Part shown: in pieces, positions 10,673-22,200 of the stretch
Layout: each line of letters opens with the position of its first letter
Numbering within the stretch: position 1 is the first letter of the stretch
From: Anastrepha obliqua
Taxonomy: Eukaryota; Arthropoda; Insecta; Diptera; Tephritidae
Reading direction: 5' to 3'
DNA length: 64,000 nucleotides
Assembly (NCBI RefSeq): GCF_027943255.1
Contig: NC_072895.1
Coordinates: 41,018,001 to 41,082,000 of the forward strand
Made by a program: the position numbers and the translations under genes
The notes under the pieces: generated by a model
What the model saw: only the letters and a program-made list of their open reading frames with translations
Told to the model about the DNA's origin: nothing
Database searches by the model: none

Positions 10673-11971
10673 AATCTGTGGATTGAATCAAAGCTTATAC
10701 GGGTAATATTTGTTGCCAAATCTCGATTCTTGAATAATTTTCTGCTTTAGCAGCATTGCTTTATAACGAAAATTTTTTTCCGCTTAATGCGACTTGGCCT
10801 ATCTTTGTTTCACCTACGTCTTCATATGGGAATTTTTTTTTTTACATCGTGTCGATCTTCACCGTCTTGGTGGTCAAATGTGGCCATTCGTAAATTTCCT
10901 CGCTGCTTAGCACTGAATTAACTGGCTTTGTTGTAGCAATCCCTGCTGGGTTCGATGTTCCACTAAGCAATCGATATCATCTAACTATTGGCCAGCGAAT
11001 GCGCTGTTTAGATGGGATCGGATTAAAGGAAGAGGTGTGTTAAGTGAATTGGTAAGCGTTGACTGTCGAGAGTATCGTTGTGTGTTGATTTGTGATTGCT
11101 TGGTACCTGTACGTGCAAGTAAATACTCGATTTTTCCCGAGCCATACTTTCTTCTCCATGCATTCTTCGATTTTGTTATTTGGCATCTTCCACTTGCAGT
11201 GTTAGCTATGTGGCAATGCAATCATTGACTGTGGTATATGTCGTCATAATTCATCATAAATTCATTCCATCATGTCAAAGAAGGTCATATCAATATCAAT
11301 TTGTATTTTTTTTTCATGTTTTCTTTTCTTGTACCTTCTGCGCTGAACTGATTTTAAAAACTTGAGATTTTTCAATACCTTCAATATCTTTCCCTTGGAG
11401 AAACTTTGAAAAAGTTGACTTGAGTAAACATACAGCTTGTAAAATATGTATGTAAAAACATATAAGGATGAAGTATGCTGTTTCTGCAAAAGCAGGAAAT
11501 ACACTTACACAGAAAAAAATCGGCTTTCAAGCAAATATTTGGAGAAATTGCTCTTTTGTAACTCAGTTAGTGAGAAGGAATTTTTTATTAATGTTTTCTG
11601 CTAGATGTAGAAATTTTAAGCTTTGCGGATTTCCCTTGCTAAAATTTAAGCAAAACATGCACAATAAATTTACGTAAAATAATAAAAAAAAAAAATGATT
11701 TTTGCACTTCAATTTAGTCGATACTTCAACATAGGAGATAATTCTCCAAGACATTTCTTTAGCACTCGATACTTTGTTCCGATACCTGAGATAAGTAAAA
11801 GTAGCGACACCAAGATGGTATCAAATTATCACAAGAGTTGGCAGCATACTAGTGACTTCTTGAAAGAGTTTAGACTCACTGTATGGAGATAATTTATCTT
11901 TTTTAGTGCTCCTTATATATATTGGAATTTCAGCATCTTGTACAAAAATCGTTAATTGCTAACATATAATA
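10673..11971. other. unassigned sequence
   Basis: Moderately balanced composition up to about 11220, then AT-rich. Open frames on both strands near 10985-11228 overlap one another and match no family I know. No element ends were found until the mariner terminus at 11972. Confidence 0.35.
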
Positions 11972-11998
11972 GGACTATGAATAAGTTCGTGCGGTTTT
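11972..11998 (+). repeat. mariner left terminal inverted repeat
   Basis: 27 bp, perfectly inverted relative to 13214-13240; preceded by TA. Confidence 0.95.
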
Positions 11999-12162
11999 AC
12001 AACAGATGGCGTAACTTGATTATTATTCCATCGATCCACATTTCCAAACATTCATTGGAGAGCTACTGTCGTAAGGCACAAACGTCAGTATAAGTTTTTT
12101 ATTTGAAGCGTAAACAACAATATTTTTACCACACTTGAAAATGTCGAATTTCGTGCCAAATA

Positions 12163-13170
12163 ATGTGTTTTTGCGGGGAATTTTTTAATATGAAGAAAAA
12201 AGCAGCCGAAAGTCATCGTATCTTGGTGGAAGTTTATGGTGAGCATGCTCTAGCTGAGCGAACGTGCCAGAAGTGGTTTGCACGCTTTAAAAGTGGTGAT
12301 TTTGGCTTGGAAGACGAAGAACGCGAGGGTGCGCCGCCAAAGTTCATGGATACCGAATTGGAGGAATTGCTCGATCAAGATCCGGCTCAAACGCAAGAAG
12401 AGGTTGCAAAAACTTTGGGAGTTGATCAATCAACCATTTCCAAACGTTTAAAAGCCATGGGAATGATCCGAAAGGTAGGCCATTGGGTGCCGTATGAATT
12501 GAAGCCAAGAGACGTTGAACGCCGTTTTATGGCATGCGAACAACTGCTTCAACGGCACAAAAGAAAGGGTTTTTTGCATCGAATTGTGACTGGCGATGAA
12601 AAGTGGGTCCATTACGACAATCCAAAACGTCGGGCAACGTATGGATACCCTGGCCATGCTTCAACATCGACGTCGGCGCAGAATATTCATGGCCTGAAGG
12701 TTATGCTGTGTATCTGGTGGGACCAGCTGGGTGTTGTGTATTATGAGCTACTGAAACCGAATGAAACGATTACGGGGGATGTCTACCGACGACAATTGAT
12801 GCGTTTGAGCCGAGCACTGCGAGAAAAACGGCCGCAATACGCCGATAGACACGACAAAGTTATTTTGCAACATGACAATGCTCGGCCACATGTTGCACAA
12901 GTGGTCAAAACATACTTAGAAACGCTCAAATGGGATGTCCTACCCCACCCGCCGTATAGTCCAGACCTTGCGCCATCCGATTACTATCTCTTCCGATCGA
13001 TGCAACATGGCCTGGCTGACCAGCACTTCCGTAATTACGATGAAGTCAAAAAATGGATCGATTCGTGGATTGCGGCAAAACCGACCGAATTTTTCACAAA
13101 GGGAATCCGTGAATTGCCAGAAAGATGGGAAAAAGTAGTAGTAAGCGATGGACAATACTTTGAATATTAA
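12163..13170 (+). CDS. mariner transposase (mauritiana-like), broken at the native start
   Basis: This is a cut-and-paste DD34D transposase acting on the element's own ends. Counting from the ATG at 12163, the N-terminal helix-turn-helix region spans about residues 12-110 and is followed by the linker motif WVPYEL. The catalytic Asp residues are D145 (TGDEKW), D238 (HDNARPH) and D273 (SPDLAPSDY); 34 residues separate the last two. The C-terminal ERWEKVV...DGQYFEY is intact. The native start is almost certainly the ATG at 12141 (MSNFVPNN...), whose frame hits TAA at 12186. Compared with Mos1-type proteins, about 11 bp appear missing at about 12183, which shifts the frame. The ATGs at 12163 and 12190 give only a truncated N-terminus, so activity is doubtful. 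The remainder has no stop or frameshift. Confidence 0.9.
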   Translation: MCFCGEFFNMKKKAAESHRILVEVYGEHALAERTCQKWFARFKSGDFGLEDEEREGAPPKFMDTELEELLDQDPAQTQEEVAKTLGVDQSTISKRLKAMGMIRKVGHWVPYELKPRDVERRFMACEQLLQRHKRKGFLHRIVTGDEKWVHYDNPKRRATYGYPGHASTSTSAQNIHGLKVMLCIWWDQLGVVYYELLKPNETITGDVYRRQLMRLSRALREKRPQYADRHDKVILQHDNARPHVAQVVKTYLETLKWDVLPHPPYSPDLAPSDYYLFRSMQHGLADQHFRNYDEVKKWIDSWIAAKPTEFFTKGIRELPERWEKVVVSDGQYFEY

Positions 13171-13213
13171 ATTTGTAACCATTTTACGTCAAAAAAGTTT
13201 CAAATTTCGAAAA

Positions 13214-13240
13214 AAAACCGCACGAACTTATTCATAGTCC
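13214..13240 (-). repeat. mariner right terminal inverted repeat
   Basis: 27 bp perfect inverse of 11972-11998, followed by TA. Confidence 0.95.
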
Positions 13241-13242
13241 TA

Positions 13243-14220
13243 TTAAATTAATTCGTAAAATTTCAACATTTGTTTTGGAACATTTTATGATTCAAAAACC
13301 TCAGCTTTATTACGAAACCTTTTCAAAAAGGGGGTGCGTCCTTTGAGATCAACATATGAGCACCATATTTATCATCAACAAAAAAATATGTGTCTCCTTT
13401 TGGTAGGAGCATCACAATGTAGAATCCTATTCCCTGTTCTTGTCTGATTTTTATAGGCTAAGGAAGAGAAGATGGATCCATTACATTCACTACCCTCCTC
13501 AAACCACTTAGATTGATTGAAGAGTTATGAAAGTCTGAAAACTAGTTAACCATTAACATCTCGCTGTCTTTTCATTTTCTTTATCCATACTTCTTGTTTT
13601 TATTATTGTGGCTTTAGGTATAACAAGCATTCATGCTTGAGTACTTCAGCTTGTCAGTATAAGTGCTATAATGATATGAATTAATATCTGAAAATAAGCT
13701 AAAATCAGATATGATAAATATAAGACTGGAAAATTGACTTCTTGTTGAACATGGAATTTCCAGTACAACTCAAAGCTAGTGTATCGATTTGCTTTGAATT
13801 TGAAATTGAAATTTGAAAAGGTCGAGCCATGAAGCACCAGGAGATTTGGTGGCTCCTAAAACACTCAAGCTAAAAAGCCCATTGTATTTAAAGCTCTGGA
13901 AAGGGGGTAGATAGTCAAGAAGGGAAGGAGAAAAGTATCAGAGAAAGAGATAGGAAAGGATAGAGACAGAGATAGAGATAGTTAGTTCTGTGAGAATTTT
14001 CCAGATTCTTTGGCAAATCTGTAAATATTCTCCAGTTTTAGAGAACAAATATTACTCATTCTCATGACGTCGGAACCCAATACTCGTCGATTTGCTTACT
14101 GCCTCAAATTACAGCATGCATTTTCAATAGCTTGAAATGAAATTGATGACCATTTTAAACAATAATAATATCATTTACGTCTATCCAAAAATATTATAAA
14201 ATAGACTAGGCTTCAAATTA
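13243..14220. other. unassigned sequence
   Basis: No gene recognised. A purine-rich stretch (GAGATAGAGA-like) occupies about 13915-13985. Confidence 0.4.
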
Positions 14221-14575
14221 GGGCCTTAGTAGACGCCCTCACAGGGCATTGTCTCATAGGAAATCGCGCAAGGAGATTAGGCGCATCTTTAGTAATGAGG
14301 AGGAGTTGGAAACAATTCAACATCTTGTTTGCACATGCCCTGTTCTAGCCAGAAGAAGGAACTGATATTTAAGATTATACTTTTTAACGATAATGGATGC
14401 TCTATACACTTTAGGTATCAACAACCTTTTACGCTTTGTACAAATCTCAGGATGGTTCAATCTGGAAAGGGAAATGTAGCCCAGCCCAACCCGTTCGGCT
14501 CACAACGGACTCATTTCATGGTGTAAGTGGCATCGCTGCCCTTATGTGCGATACGACTGCCAAACCTAACCTAAC
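14221..14575 (+). pseudogene. non-LTR retrotransposon 3' end (ORF2 C-terminus plus 3' UTR)
   Basis: The + strand shows LTGHCLIGNRARRLGAS near 14240-14290 and, after a frameshift, EELETIQHLVCTCPVLARR near 14305-14360. This is the Cys/His tail of R1/LOA-type ORF2 proteins. It ends in a 3' UTR whose last bases are CCAAACCTAACCTAACTTA at about 14557-14575, a typical fly non-LTR terminus. It is strongly 5' truncated; only the last tenth of the element remains. Confidence 0.7.
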
Positions 14576-14619
14576 TTATCCAGACTAACCAGACTTTTAG
14601 AGGACATAAGAAATATGAG

Positions 14620-14860
14620 GTAAGATTTTTTTGATATTGACGAAGGTGATTTTCATCCTGAAAATGAACTAGCAGATATTTTTGACGATCATTCAGAAAT
14701 AGAAGAAGTGCGTAATTTCTCAGACATCAATAGTAAAGAAGAGAACATCCTGAATGTACGTACATAGTTCAAGAAGATTGTCGTTATCTTCGGATGAGAG
14801 TGACCGTCAGGAAAATGAAATTGCTGCTGATGGAACTATTAACTGGAAATTATTTGTTTA
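14620..14860 (+). pseudogene. possible piggyBac-like transposase N-terminus, decayed
   Basis: An acidic reading frame (FDIDEGDFHPENELADIF and then SEIEEVRNF) is followed, after a stop and frameshift, by SSDESDRQENEIAADGT near 14785-14840. Acidic Ser/Asp-rich N-termini leading to a DGT...W motif are characteristic of piggyBac-family transposases. The catalytic domain is absent. The call rests on composition and one short motif and could be another acidic protein. Confidence 0.4.
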
Positions 14861-16139
14861 GTTAAAAGAGCAAATACTTAAATCTATATGCATTTAATTA
14901 TACTTTAGAGTGTATATAACTGATGAAAGGCAGGTGGAATCTTATGACTCCACTTTGTAGGGCAACTTTATTTAATGTGGTTTGAACTTAAAATGATAAA
15001 GTCGGAATTAATTTTATTATTTGTATACATACTCGAAATGAATGGCCGTGCAATGTTTTAATATTACTTGATAAAAAACGAATATTAATATTCCAGTCAT
15101 TTGAAGAGTTGAATATTGAACACTGAAAAACTCAGCGGATTTCTTCCACAAAAGGGTTGTAAGCGCAATTTTTTTGTTTTCAATAATATTTTTTGTTTTA
15201 AATGGGGTTCTTTCTATCTCCATTTTACAGGCTTTATTAGAATTTATAAATCCTAAAAAGCTTCGAAATTTCGAGTTTCGAAATACCCGCTTTTCGGGAT
15301 TGACGTCCCTAGTACCCAACGACAAATTTATGTTTGGTAAAAAATCGAATTCATGATGGCGTTAATCTTTCAAAATTCTTTCGCTCAATTCAAGTGTCTT
15401 CATTGCATGTGTAACTACCGTAAGCGTAAAAATAGGAAATTTTCGCTCACCCCACTTGCCTTTAAGAGTACTTCGCTTGCAAAAACTTTATATCTCTATG
15501 ACATTTGCCGCTGTCATAAAGCACGTGTTTACTGCCAAAAGTGCAGCTGTCCTTGTCACCGGCTTTACACTTCATTGGCTTAACAGCTTTTCTGTGCAAT
15601 CTGCTTTTCCTTTTAACTTCCACCCTTCTTCTCTTGCCTATGCAATTGATTATATTTCACGGTTTTGGTTTTGCTTCATGATATTTTCCTTCACAATTTC
15701 CACTCTTAACGAAAGGCACAGCTATCGCCTTGAATGTCTGAAAATAGGCAAAGAAAAAAAAGGCGAGTAAATAAAATGCAAACACCCGAATTTCGTTCGC
15801 TTTTGATATTCGTGTCATAATAAATGTCATTTATGCGCATTCATTTGCGAGTCTCATAAAAGTTTCAACAAATCAGACATGACGCCATCGTTGTGTGCGT
15901 GCCACACGTTGTACTCGTACAATCTGCGGTGGGGATGTCGGTGTGAAATTTCACGAAGACACAAAAAAATAAATAAATATTAGATTCAGATAGTTGTGAG
16001 CTAAAAAGAAGTTTTATTCAACCCATTTAAGGTTGACGCAAAGAAAATCTGGTTTTCATTCTTCTTGTTCAGCCTGGGTTTAACAAATTGCGCTAGTTGT
16101 TTTTTGTTTCTTATGCCACCTGGTACTATAATATTTAGA
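14861..16139. other. unassigned sequence
   Basis: No recognised gene. Open frames at 15353-15770 lack family motifs. An acceptor-like CTCCATTTTACAG occurs near 15230 without a convincing following exon. Confidence 0.35.
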
Positions 16140-16340
16140 AGTACCTAGTGAGACTTAGCGCTCTACCGCTTAGTTCTTCTGACCTTCCTCTTCATCATTA
16201 ACCACCAGTAAATCTTGCATCGCAGGATATCAGCGAAACCGCTAAATTGTTTTTCGCTGAACTATCTCTACGTCGCTATTAAACTTGTGCAGCTCAACAT
16301 CATACCATTTGTGATACTGGATAGATCATCTCATCAAATA
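16140..16340 (-). pseudogene. possible non-LTR reverse-transcriptase C-terminal scrap
   Basis: The - strand reads YDVELHKFNSDVEIVQ and then a block resembling the IK.RRLRW.GHV region that follows the reverse transcriptase in RTE-type ORFs, interrupted by stops. The match is short, so the family is uncertain. Confidence 0.35.
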
Positions 16341-16729
16341 TTCTAACTATTAAAGCTTCTCCGCCATACTTCCCTGATGAAGAACTTATAAAGCGTAGTT
16401 TTTTTCGTTGACAGGACTGTACTTTTCAATTTCAATAACGTCGGAGGGAGATTATTTTGTCCCAGCAGCACACTCACACGTACTCACAAAAACATGTTAC
16501 ACAACCGTTAACTCATAAAGTCTTCATGGACATGTACAGTATTTTTCAGGCTTGATTGGTATCAACTACACAGGTCAAGGAATACCACAACCTGCGTTGT
16601 CGCTGTAATCACCCTCAGTTGGCAACGGACAGGAGCGATTACATGGCGAGTGCTTCAAGTATTTTGGATATTGTCGCACATTTTCTGAAAATTAATGACT
16701 GTGTAGGTTTGAGTGTAATAAAAAGTTAA
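16341..16729. other. unassigned sequence
   Basis: No coding or structural signal recognised. Confidence 0.4.
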
Positions 16730-18130
16730 CTGAAAAAATTTTTGAAAAAAATTTATAAATAATATCTTCGGTTTTTCTTAACATTTTTATTCTTTTTTCA
16801 ATACCATTTAGAAAAAGAAAGAAAAAAATTGTACTATATTATTGAAAAAAATTATTGATTAATAATAAAAATTATATATAATATTAAAAAACCAAAAAAT
16901 CGATAAAATTTTATTCTTTTGTTGAAGATTTTGGGCAAAATCTTTTTTAAAATTGACAAAAAAAAATTTTACTAAAGTAAAAATTATGGAAAAATTATTA
17001 TTTTAAATAGTTTTAAAACATGATAAAAATGGAAATGTCAAAAATATTGCAATTGAAAAGCATTTAAAATTAAAAACAAATGAAGGAGTTTGGAAAAAGT
17101 TAGTAATTAATATTAAAAATTATTTTTCTAAGTATCTTTGGTTCTTTTAAAATTTTTTTTCGAAAAAATTTGATCTGAAATATATATTTTATCAAAAAAA
17201 AGTATACATTTTTTTGCGAAATATTACATTTTTTAAATATTGTATATGTAATATTTAAAAAATTTGATTCTCTTGTTAAAGACTTTTGGTAAATTTTTTT
17301 CAAAATTGAAGAAAAAAATGTCCCAAAAATTTTTATTTAAGAATTTAAAAATTTTTTTATGATATTGCATTTGAAAAATATTTAAAAACCTGAAAAACTG
17401 AAAAAAGTTGAAAAAAATTAGTAATTAATAATAATTATTTTTTTAAATATCTTCGGTTCTTTTAAAATTTTCTTTCCAAAAAATATTTCTTAAATATGTA
17501 TTTTATGAAAAAAGAATATATATATATTTTTTGGAAATATTATATTTTTTAAATATTAATTATATACCATATGTAATATTAAAAAATATTTCAAAATTTC
17601 AAAAAAAATTGTATTCTTTTGTTAAAGTATTTTGGTAAAACTTGTTTTTTGTAAAAATCTCCCAAAAAGTATTTGAAAATTAAAAAAAAAATTATTTTAA
17701 AAAGTATATGTTCAAAAAAAAAAAAAAATGAAAATGTTAAAAAGAGCCACTGGTTTTGCCCTTCATAAACCGGAAAAACTGAAAAAAGTTTGAATAAAAA
17801 AATTATAATTAACATAATAACACAAAATAGTTTTCTAAATATCTTCGTTCCTTTTAAAAAATTTTATACATTTTTTCAACAAAATTTATATTAAAAAAAA
17901 TAATTTTTCGAAAAAACGTTTTTGTTTTATTGAAAATTTTTTTTTTTTCAAAATTGATAAAAAAAATTCTAAAAAGGGTTTATTAAAGTATTTTAATTTT
18001 TTTATATATATGTACCTATGTATATGTTTAATTTTTATAAAAATTAAAAAAAATAATTTAAATTGCCGCAGATATTGCACTGGGAAAACTGTATACCAGT
18101 GAAAAAAATTCGAAAGTATTATTTTTTAAT
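16730..18130. repeat. degenerate AT-rich tandem array, ~320-390 bp period, ~4 units
   Basis: Two anchor motifs recur in the same order. ATCTTCGGTTCTTTTAAAA-like sequence is at about 16763, 17133, 17449 and 17840. TTCTTTTGTTGAAGATTTTGG-like sequence is at about 16912, 17264, 17612 and 17919. Spacings of 316-391 bp and heavy divergence indicate an old satellite-like array. The many short open frames on the - strand here are low-complexity by-products. Confidence 0.75.
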
Positions 18131-18182
18131 TTTTTTTAGTTAATTTCTTATTATACTAAATCTTACAAAAAACAAATTTCGC

Positions 18183-18480
18183 TCTTCTTCTTCTTGATTG
18201 GCGCGAGAACGGCTCACCCGAGTTTGGCCGAGTTTAACAAAGCGTGCCAGTTATTACTTGCTCAGGCTAACCGGCGCCAGTTGGAAACACTAAGCGAAGA
18301 CAAGTTCTTCTCCACCTGATCTTTCCAACGCAGAGGCGGTCTTCTTCTTAGTCTGCTACCACCAGTTGGTACCGCATCGAATGCTTTCAGAGCTGGAACG
18401 TTCGAATCCATTTGGTGGACATTACCCAGCCGAATGACGAATCCGCTAGATCTTCTCTTGCATATTTAATTTTGTGTCGA
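18183..18480 (-). pseudogene. RTE-type non-LTR ORF C-terminal remnant
   Basis: Reading right to left: GHV...SNVPALKAFDAVPTGGSR, then RRPPLRWKDQVEKNLSSL, then SVSNWRRLA and LLNSAK. This is the conserved tail of insect endonuclease/reverse-transcriptase proteins (GRP.RW.DQVE.DL....NWR.LA..R..W). Frameshifts and stops are present, and only the tail survives. Shorter copies of the same segment are at 32345-32475, 32636-32690 and 35578-35720, all on the same strand. Confidence 0.72.
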
Positions 18481-20097
18481 AATTTCAAGCAAATCAGAGG
18501 GAAACTGAGTGAGTTATGGAACTTTGTCCGAAAGAATTTATAGTAGTAAGGGAAACTTGGTATTGAAGGGTAGGGCTAAAAAGTGTAAATTGCCTTTTGA
18601 ATCCAAATACCATATCATAAAATAAAATTAGTCGTATTTTGTTGGACGGTGTGTTTGACTCGAACATTCCTTGTAAGGTGTTAGTCAAAAAATTTGGTGT
18701 GACGACCTCAAGCAGGAGTTGGTTTTCGTGCGAGGACCTTTTTTTCGTGCCTCAGTATTCAGCCGCTTGCCTTTTTATCCCAGTCCAGAGCTCTACTAAG
18801 TATTGATAATTGACTGCTTATATTTCAAAGATGGGTGTGAAAGCTGAAATATGTACAGGAAATGGATTTATTAGTACATTGGGTCTCGGTGTATTAATCC
18901 AGCAGAGCCTCAGTCAAAATGATTAATCGCTGATGAAGATAATTTCCTGCTTATCGTAAATTTACCATCTTTTATTTGTGTTTATTATAATATTCGCAAA
19001 TTCATTATCGCGTCCTTCATAAAGCTCATGAAAATATCCTTCAATGTCATTGAACCCAAGCGCTGCTAATGACATTGACGAGTTGCGGCCTAACTCACTT
19101 GAATTCAAAAGCATAATTTCCGCAAGTTTATCTTAAAGTGCACGAGTTTGTGACATTTTATAAATATGTATGTTCGTAAGTGTGTATGTATATTATTGGC
19201 CATGCCAACAAATACTTAAACCGGATAACTACATTATTTTTTCTTTATATTTTCTAAACTTCACTTCAGGCAAATCCCATCTCCTTTGTCCTCAAGGCTC
19301 TTTAAATTAAATAGAATTTCTGAGCTGTAACTTTATTGACAAATAAATTTGCATAATTTAAATTATCCGGCTTGCGCCACAACGGGGAAAAGTGAAATGA
19401 AATTTAAAGGCTTTTTAAATGTGTGCGCATGAGTGATTGTTGAAAAGAATTAATGGAGAATGGAAATGTTCAAAGAAGGAAATTGAGATAATTTCGTCAC
19501 ACAATAAGGGATGTAACCGCAAGAAAGTCAACCCAAATATTCAGATGATATTTGTGGAAATAAGTTTTTGGAAATGACACAACTAATAAAGGCATGCGGA
19601 CTTTGTTTCATACAATTAAAAAGGTTCAATTATTCATTGATAATCACTTCAATCTCTTGAAAATACGCCCCATGGTAAGAAATATGCAGTATAGTATTAA
19701 AATGCTTATACAAATATTCAAAGCACTTGGAATAGGTTTCATCTACTTCTTCTTTAAGTTCTAAGTTTTGCCAAAACGTTTTTTGTAAAAAGTTATAAAA
19801 TAAGATCTAGGAGTAAGAAAGTTCCACTCAGGACTAGGTGGAATATATTTCACACATCATCTCACGTAATTAAAATTCCATGAATCTGAGACTAATATTT
19901 GTGCAATTTTCTGCAAATATAAAACAATAAATTTGAATGGTATGAATGTGTGCTTAATCTTCAGATAGGTTGATCTATGCGAACCGCATGTTTTTGAAAT
20001 ATCAGGTATCACAATCTTGGTTGCATCATATCATGTCAGCCTGTGGAGCAGTGGATAGTAGAGGATCTTTTGGTTACTTACGATGTGTTTGTTTCAG
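18481..20097. other. unassigned sequence
   Basis: Host-like noncoding DNA of ordinary composition. No family similarity was recognised. Confidence 0.4.
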
Positions 20098-20175
20098 ATG
20101 ATCATTCTGAAGGCCGGCTTTTTCGGGTTCATCTCAACATTGTTTGCTATTACATTTGTTGTTACGAAGACTTAG
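20098..20175 (+). other. possible short terminal coding exon (low confidence)
   Basis: TTTGTTTCAG at 20088-20097 looks like a 3' splice site. It is followed by 25 codons ending in TAG at 20173-20175 that spell a hydrophobic, membrane-like segment (GFFGFISTLFAITFVV) with a basic end. Codon composition is less AT-driven than the surroundings. I cannot name a family, and a chance open stretch of this length is quite possible. Confidence 0.15.
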
Positions 20176-20179
20176 GAAT

Positions 20180-20714
20180 GTCAAAAAAAAAAAAAAATAA
20201 AAAAAATGCCTGTAGCGTATATGCAGATAATACAAATACACAAATCTTACAAAACACGGAGAAGGGTCAACCGGTGTAGGTAAACGCCAGACACAAACCG
20301 TGGCAACAACGCGCACTACTCCGAGCGTTTATCACCCGTGCAAACGCAGTAATTCCAGGACCGTAGCAACGGCACAAAATAATCGCAAGGCAATACCAAT
20401 AAATTCGACGCCGGAATGGATAGCACTTTATAGTATGCACAAGCACTAGCCAGGAAACCGAAATAAGCGCAAAAAAGTAGGAACCAAAAATTGAGACCAA
20501 AAAACGCTCCAAACAGTGGGCACCAAGGAAATATAATGGCAAAAAGTAGGCACCAAAAATATATTTCCTACAAGTTTGCACCAACAAACAAACGCCAAAA
20601 AGTAGGCAGTATCATTTCTTACTAGAAATTAGCAACCAGAAGGAAAAACTCAGGAAAAATAGCCTAAAGTGTATCTAAGATATATATAAGGTATAACTTT
20701 CTCTCTCCTTTTCT
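20180..20714. other. A-rich segment with irregular AAGTAGGCACCAAAA repeats
   Basis: Variants of AAAAGTAGGCACCAAAA recur at about 20474, 20532 and 20593, with looser forms between them. Such sequence can occur in LTR or leader regions of gypsy-type elements, but no paired LTR or coding region is present here. Confidence 0.35.
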
Positions 20715-20835
20715 ACTACGTTATAAATTTTTTCTCTCACGTGGAACGAAAATGCTCAAAACGTTGCATTGCTTCGAAATTTTACTATCCATTTTCGCTC
20801 GTCCATCAACGCCTAAGAAGCTTCACTTCAAAAAA
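20715..20835 (+). repeat. dispersed repeat, copy A
   Basis: About 110 bp (core GAACGAAAATGC...AAAACGTTGCAT...CGCTCGTCCATC..ACGCCTAAGAAG) recurs in the same orientation at 30468-30590 with roughly 85% identity by eye. It has no coding potential and no terminal repeats. The parent element is unknown. Confidence 0.8.
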
Positions 20836-21439
20836 AAACAAAAAAAGTGAAAAAGCTTTGATTCAGAGCCTACGCTGATATTCACTTTTCATCGCATTTT
20901 ATGGCCTCCAAGTCACGTGCTTATTCTAGGGATACCAGTTGTTTGATTTCGGGACACTTTCATGGTTTGTCCTGGGCATATATTTCTTAAACATTAAATA
21001 AATAGAAATAATGTTTTAAGCCAAATTTTTTCTATATATCCGGGATCCCGAAATTCGTTTCGAAATATAAGTTCCTTGAATTTAGTAAAAATTTAATCAT
21101 CCAAATTTTTATAGTAACAGGATTCGTCCTAGGACTTTTTCCTTTTTTACTCAGATCCCGAGATTCGTCCCGAAGTTTTTCGAAGTCTCTGTGTGTCTCT
21201 GCTGTCAGAATAATTGTTGTAAAAAAAGGAACAAACAAAAAATTTTCGTTAACAAAAACTTGCTTTTCGTTTTTTTTTTGACGTTACTACTGCTCCACCG
21301 TTGAACGCTCTGTATCGGCTTTGCTGCTTTGTTGATTTCTCCTGCTCTTTTGTTTTGAATTGTTTACTAAAAGATGTCCACTTGCACCAAATTAAGTCGG
21401 CTCACAGCGACTTTTTTGAGTTTGAGTCCAACAACATAG
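20836..21439. other. unassigned sequence
   Basis: No gene recognised. Paired GATCCCGA(A/G)ATTCGT motifs recur at about 21043 and 21151, suggesting a small local duplication. Confidence 0.4.
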
Positions 21440-22200
21440 CACAATTTGAGCAAAGGTGAGAGTTCGCCTAGTGCTGCGTGGGTAACCCAACTGGAGGCAG
21501 AAATCACGAGTGCAGTGATGGACTCAACGAGGGGATCAGGTGAGCGCATATTGACAGTTACCTTAATCTGAGTTCCGGGATATCGGGGCATTGAAGGCAA
21601 TGAAAAAGCAGACGAACTGGCAGGGAGGGGATCTGCCATGAATAACGATCTGGCAGAATCGGTATTCACACCATTACGTGAAGTCAAAAATACGATTTTC
21701 CTAAAACACCTACGAATCGCAGATTATAGATGGTGAGACCAGACGAAATGCAAAATCAGCAGGACGTTATGGCCCACCTACAACCTCAAGCAACCGTCGG
21801 CATTGATAAACATGAAACGACGGGACGTCTGTAGACTAACGGCAGTCATAACTGGCTTCTGGTCTATCGGAGAACAAGCCGCCAAAATGGGCATCCCTCA
21901 TAAAACATACTGTCACAGTTGTAAACAACCGGAGAAAAAGGAAACAATCTTCCATTTCCTTTGCGAATGCCCTGCCCTATGGAAGGACAAAATGTTAACC
22001 TTGGGCAAAGCGCTGTTCGAGAGTCTGGCTTAAATGACAACAATCCGATAAGGTTTCTGAACCGCACAGACTTGATATAGACATGTTGTAAATAGATGTT
22101 AAACAAGTTGGTAATAAGGATGTGACAACAAAATGGTGCGGAAGCGCTGGTTGGATTCTGGACGTATCACCACTCAAACCAACCAACCAACCAAGGTGGG
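21440..22200 (+). pseudogene. non-LTR retrotransposon ORF2 C-terminus with RNase H, plus 3' UTR
   Basis: The + strand reads VPGYRGIEGNEKADELAGRGS at about 21570-21635, which is the C-terminal part of RNase H. Next come PTYNLKQPSAL and RLTAVITGFWSIGEQAAKMG, then the Cys/His tail YCHSCKQPEKKETIFHFLCECPALW at about 21910-21980. The frame is open from 21803 to 22033, unusually good for this window. The 3' UTR ends in CCAACCAACCAACCAA at about 22180-22196. Stops such as the TGA at 21735 and loss of the reverse transcriptase make it a fossil. It is an R1/LOA/Jockey-group member by domain order. Confidence 0.78.

Larger units (their letters stand above)
11972..13240 (+). mobile_element. near-complete mariner element (DD34D) with TA target duplication
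   Basis: This is a 1,269 bp element with perfect 27 bp terminal inverted repeats (11972-11998 and 13214-13240, beginning GGACTATGAATAAGTTCG). It is flanked by a TA dinucleotide on each side (11970-11971 and 13241-13242), as expected for mariner insertion. It encodes a single transposase gene on the + strand. Length and organisation are typical for mariner. Sharp, unmutated ends and a nearly full reading frame suggest a comparatively recent insertion. Confidence 0.95.

Noticed and set aside
10985..11228. Overlapping 78- and 63-codon frames as a host exon
   Set aside because: Both strands open, no splice context and no recognisable family.
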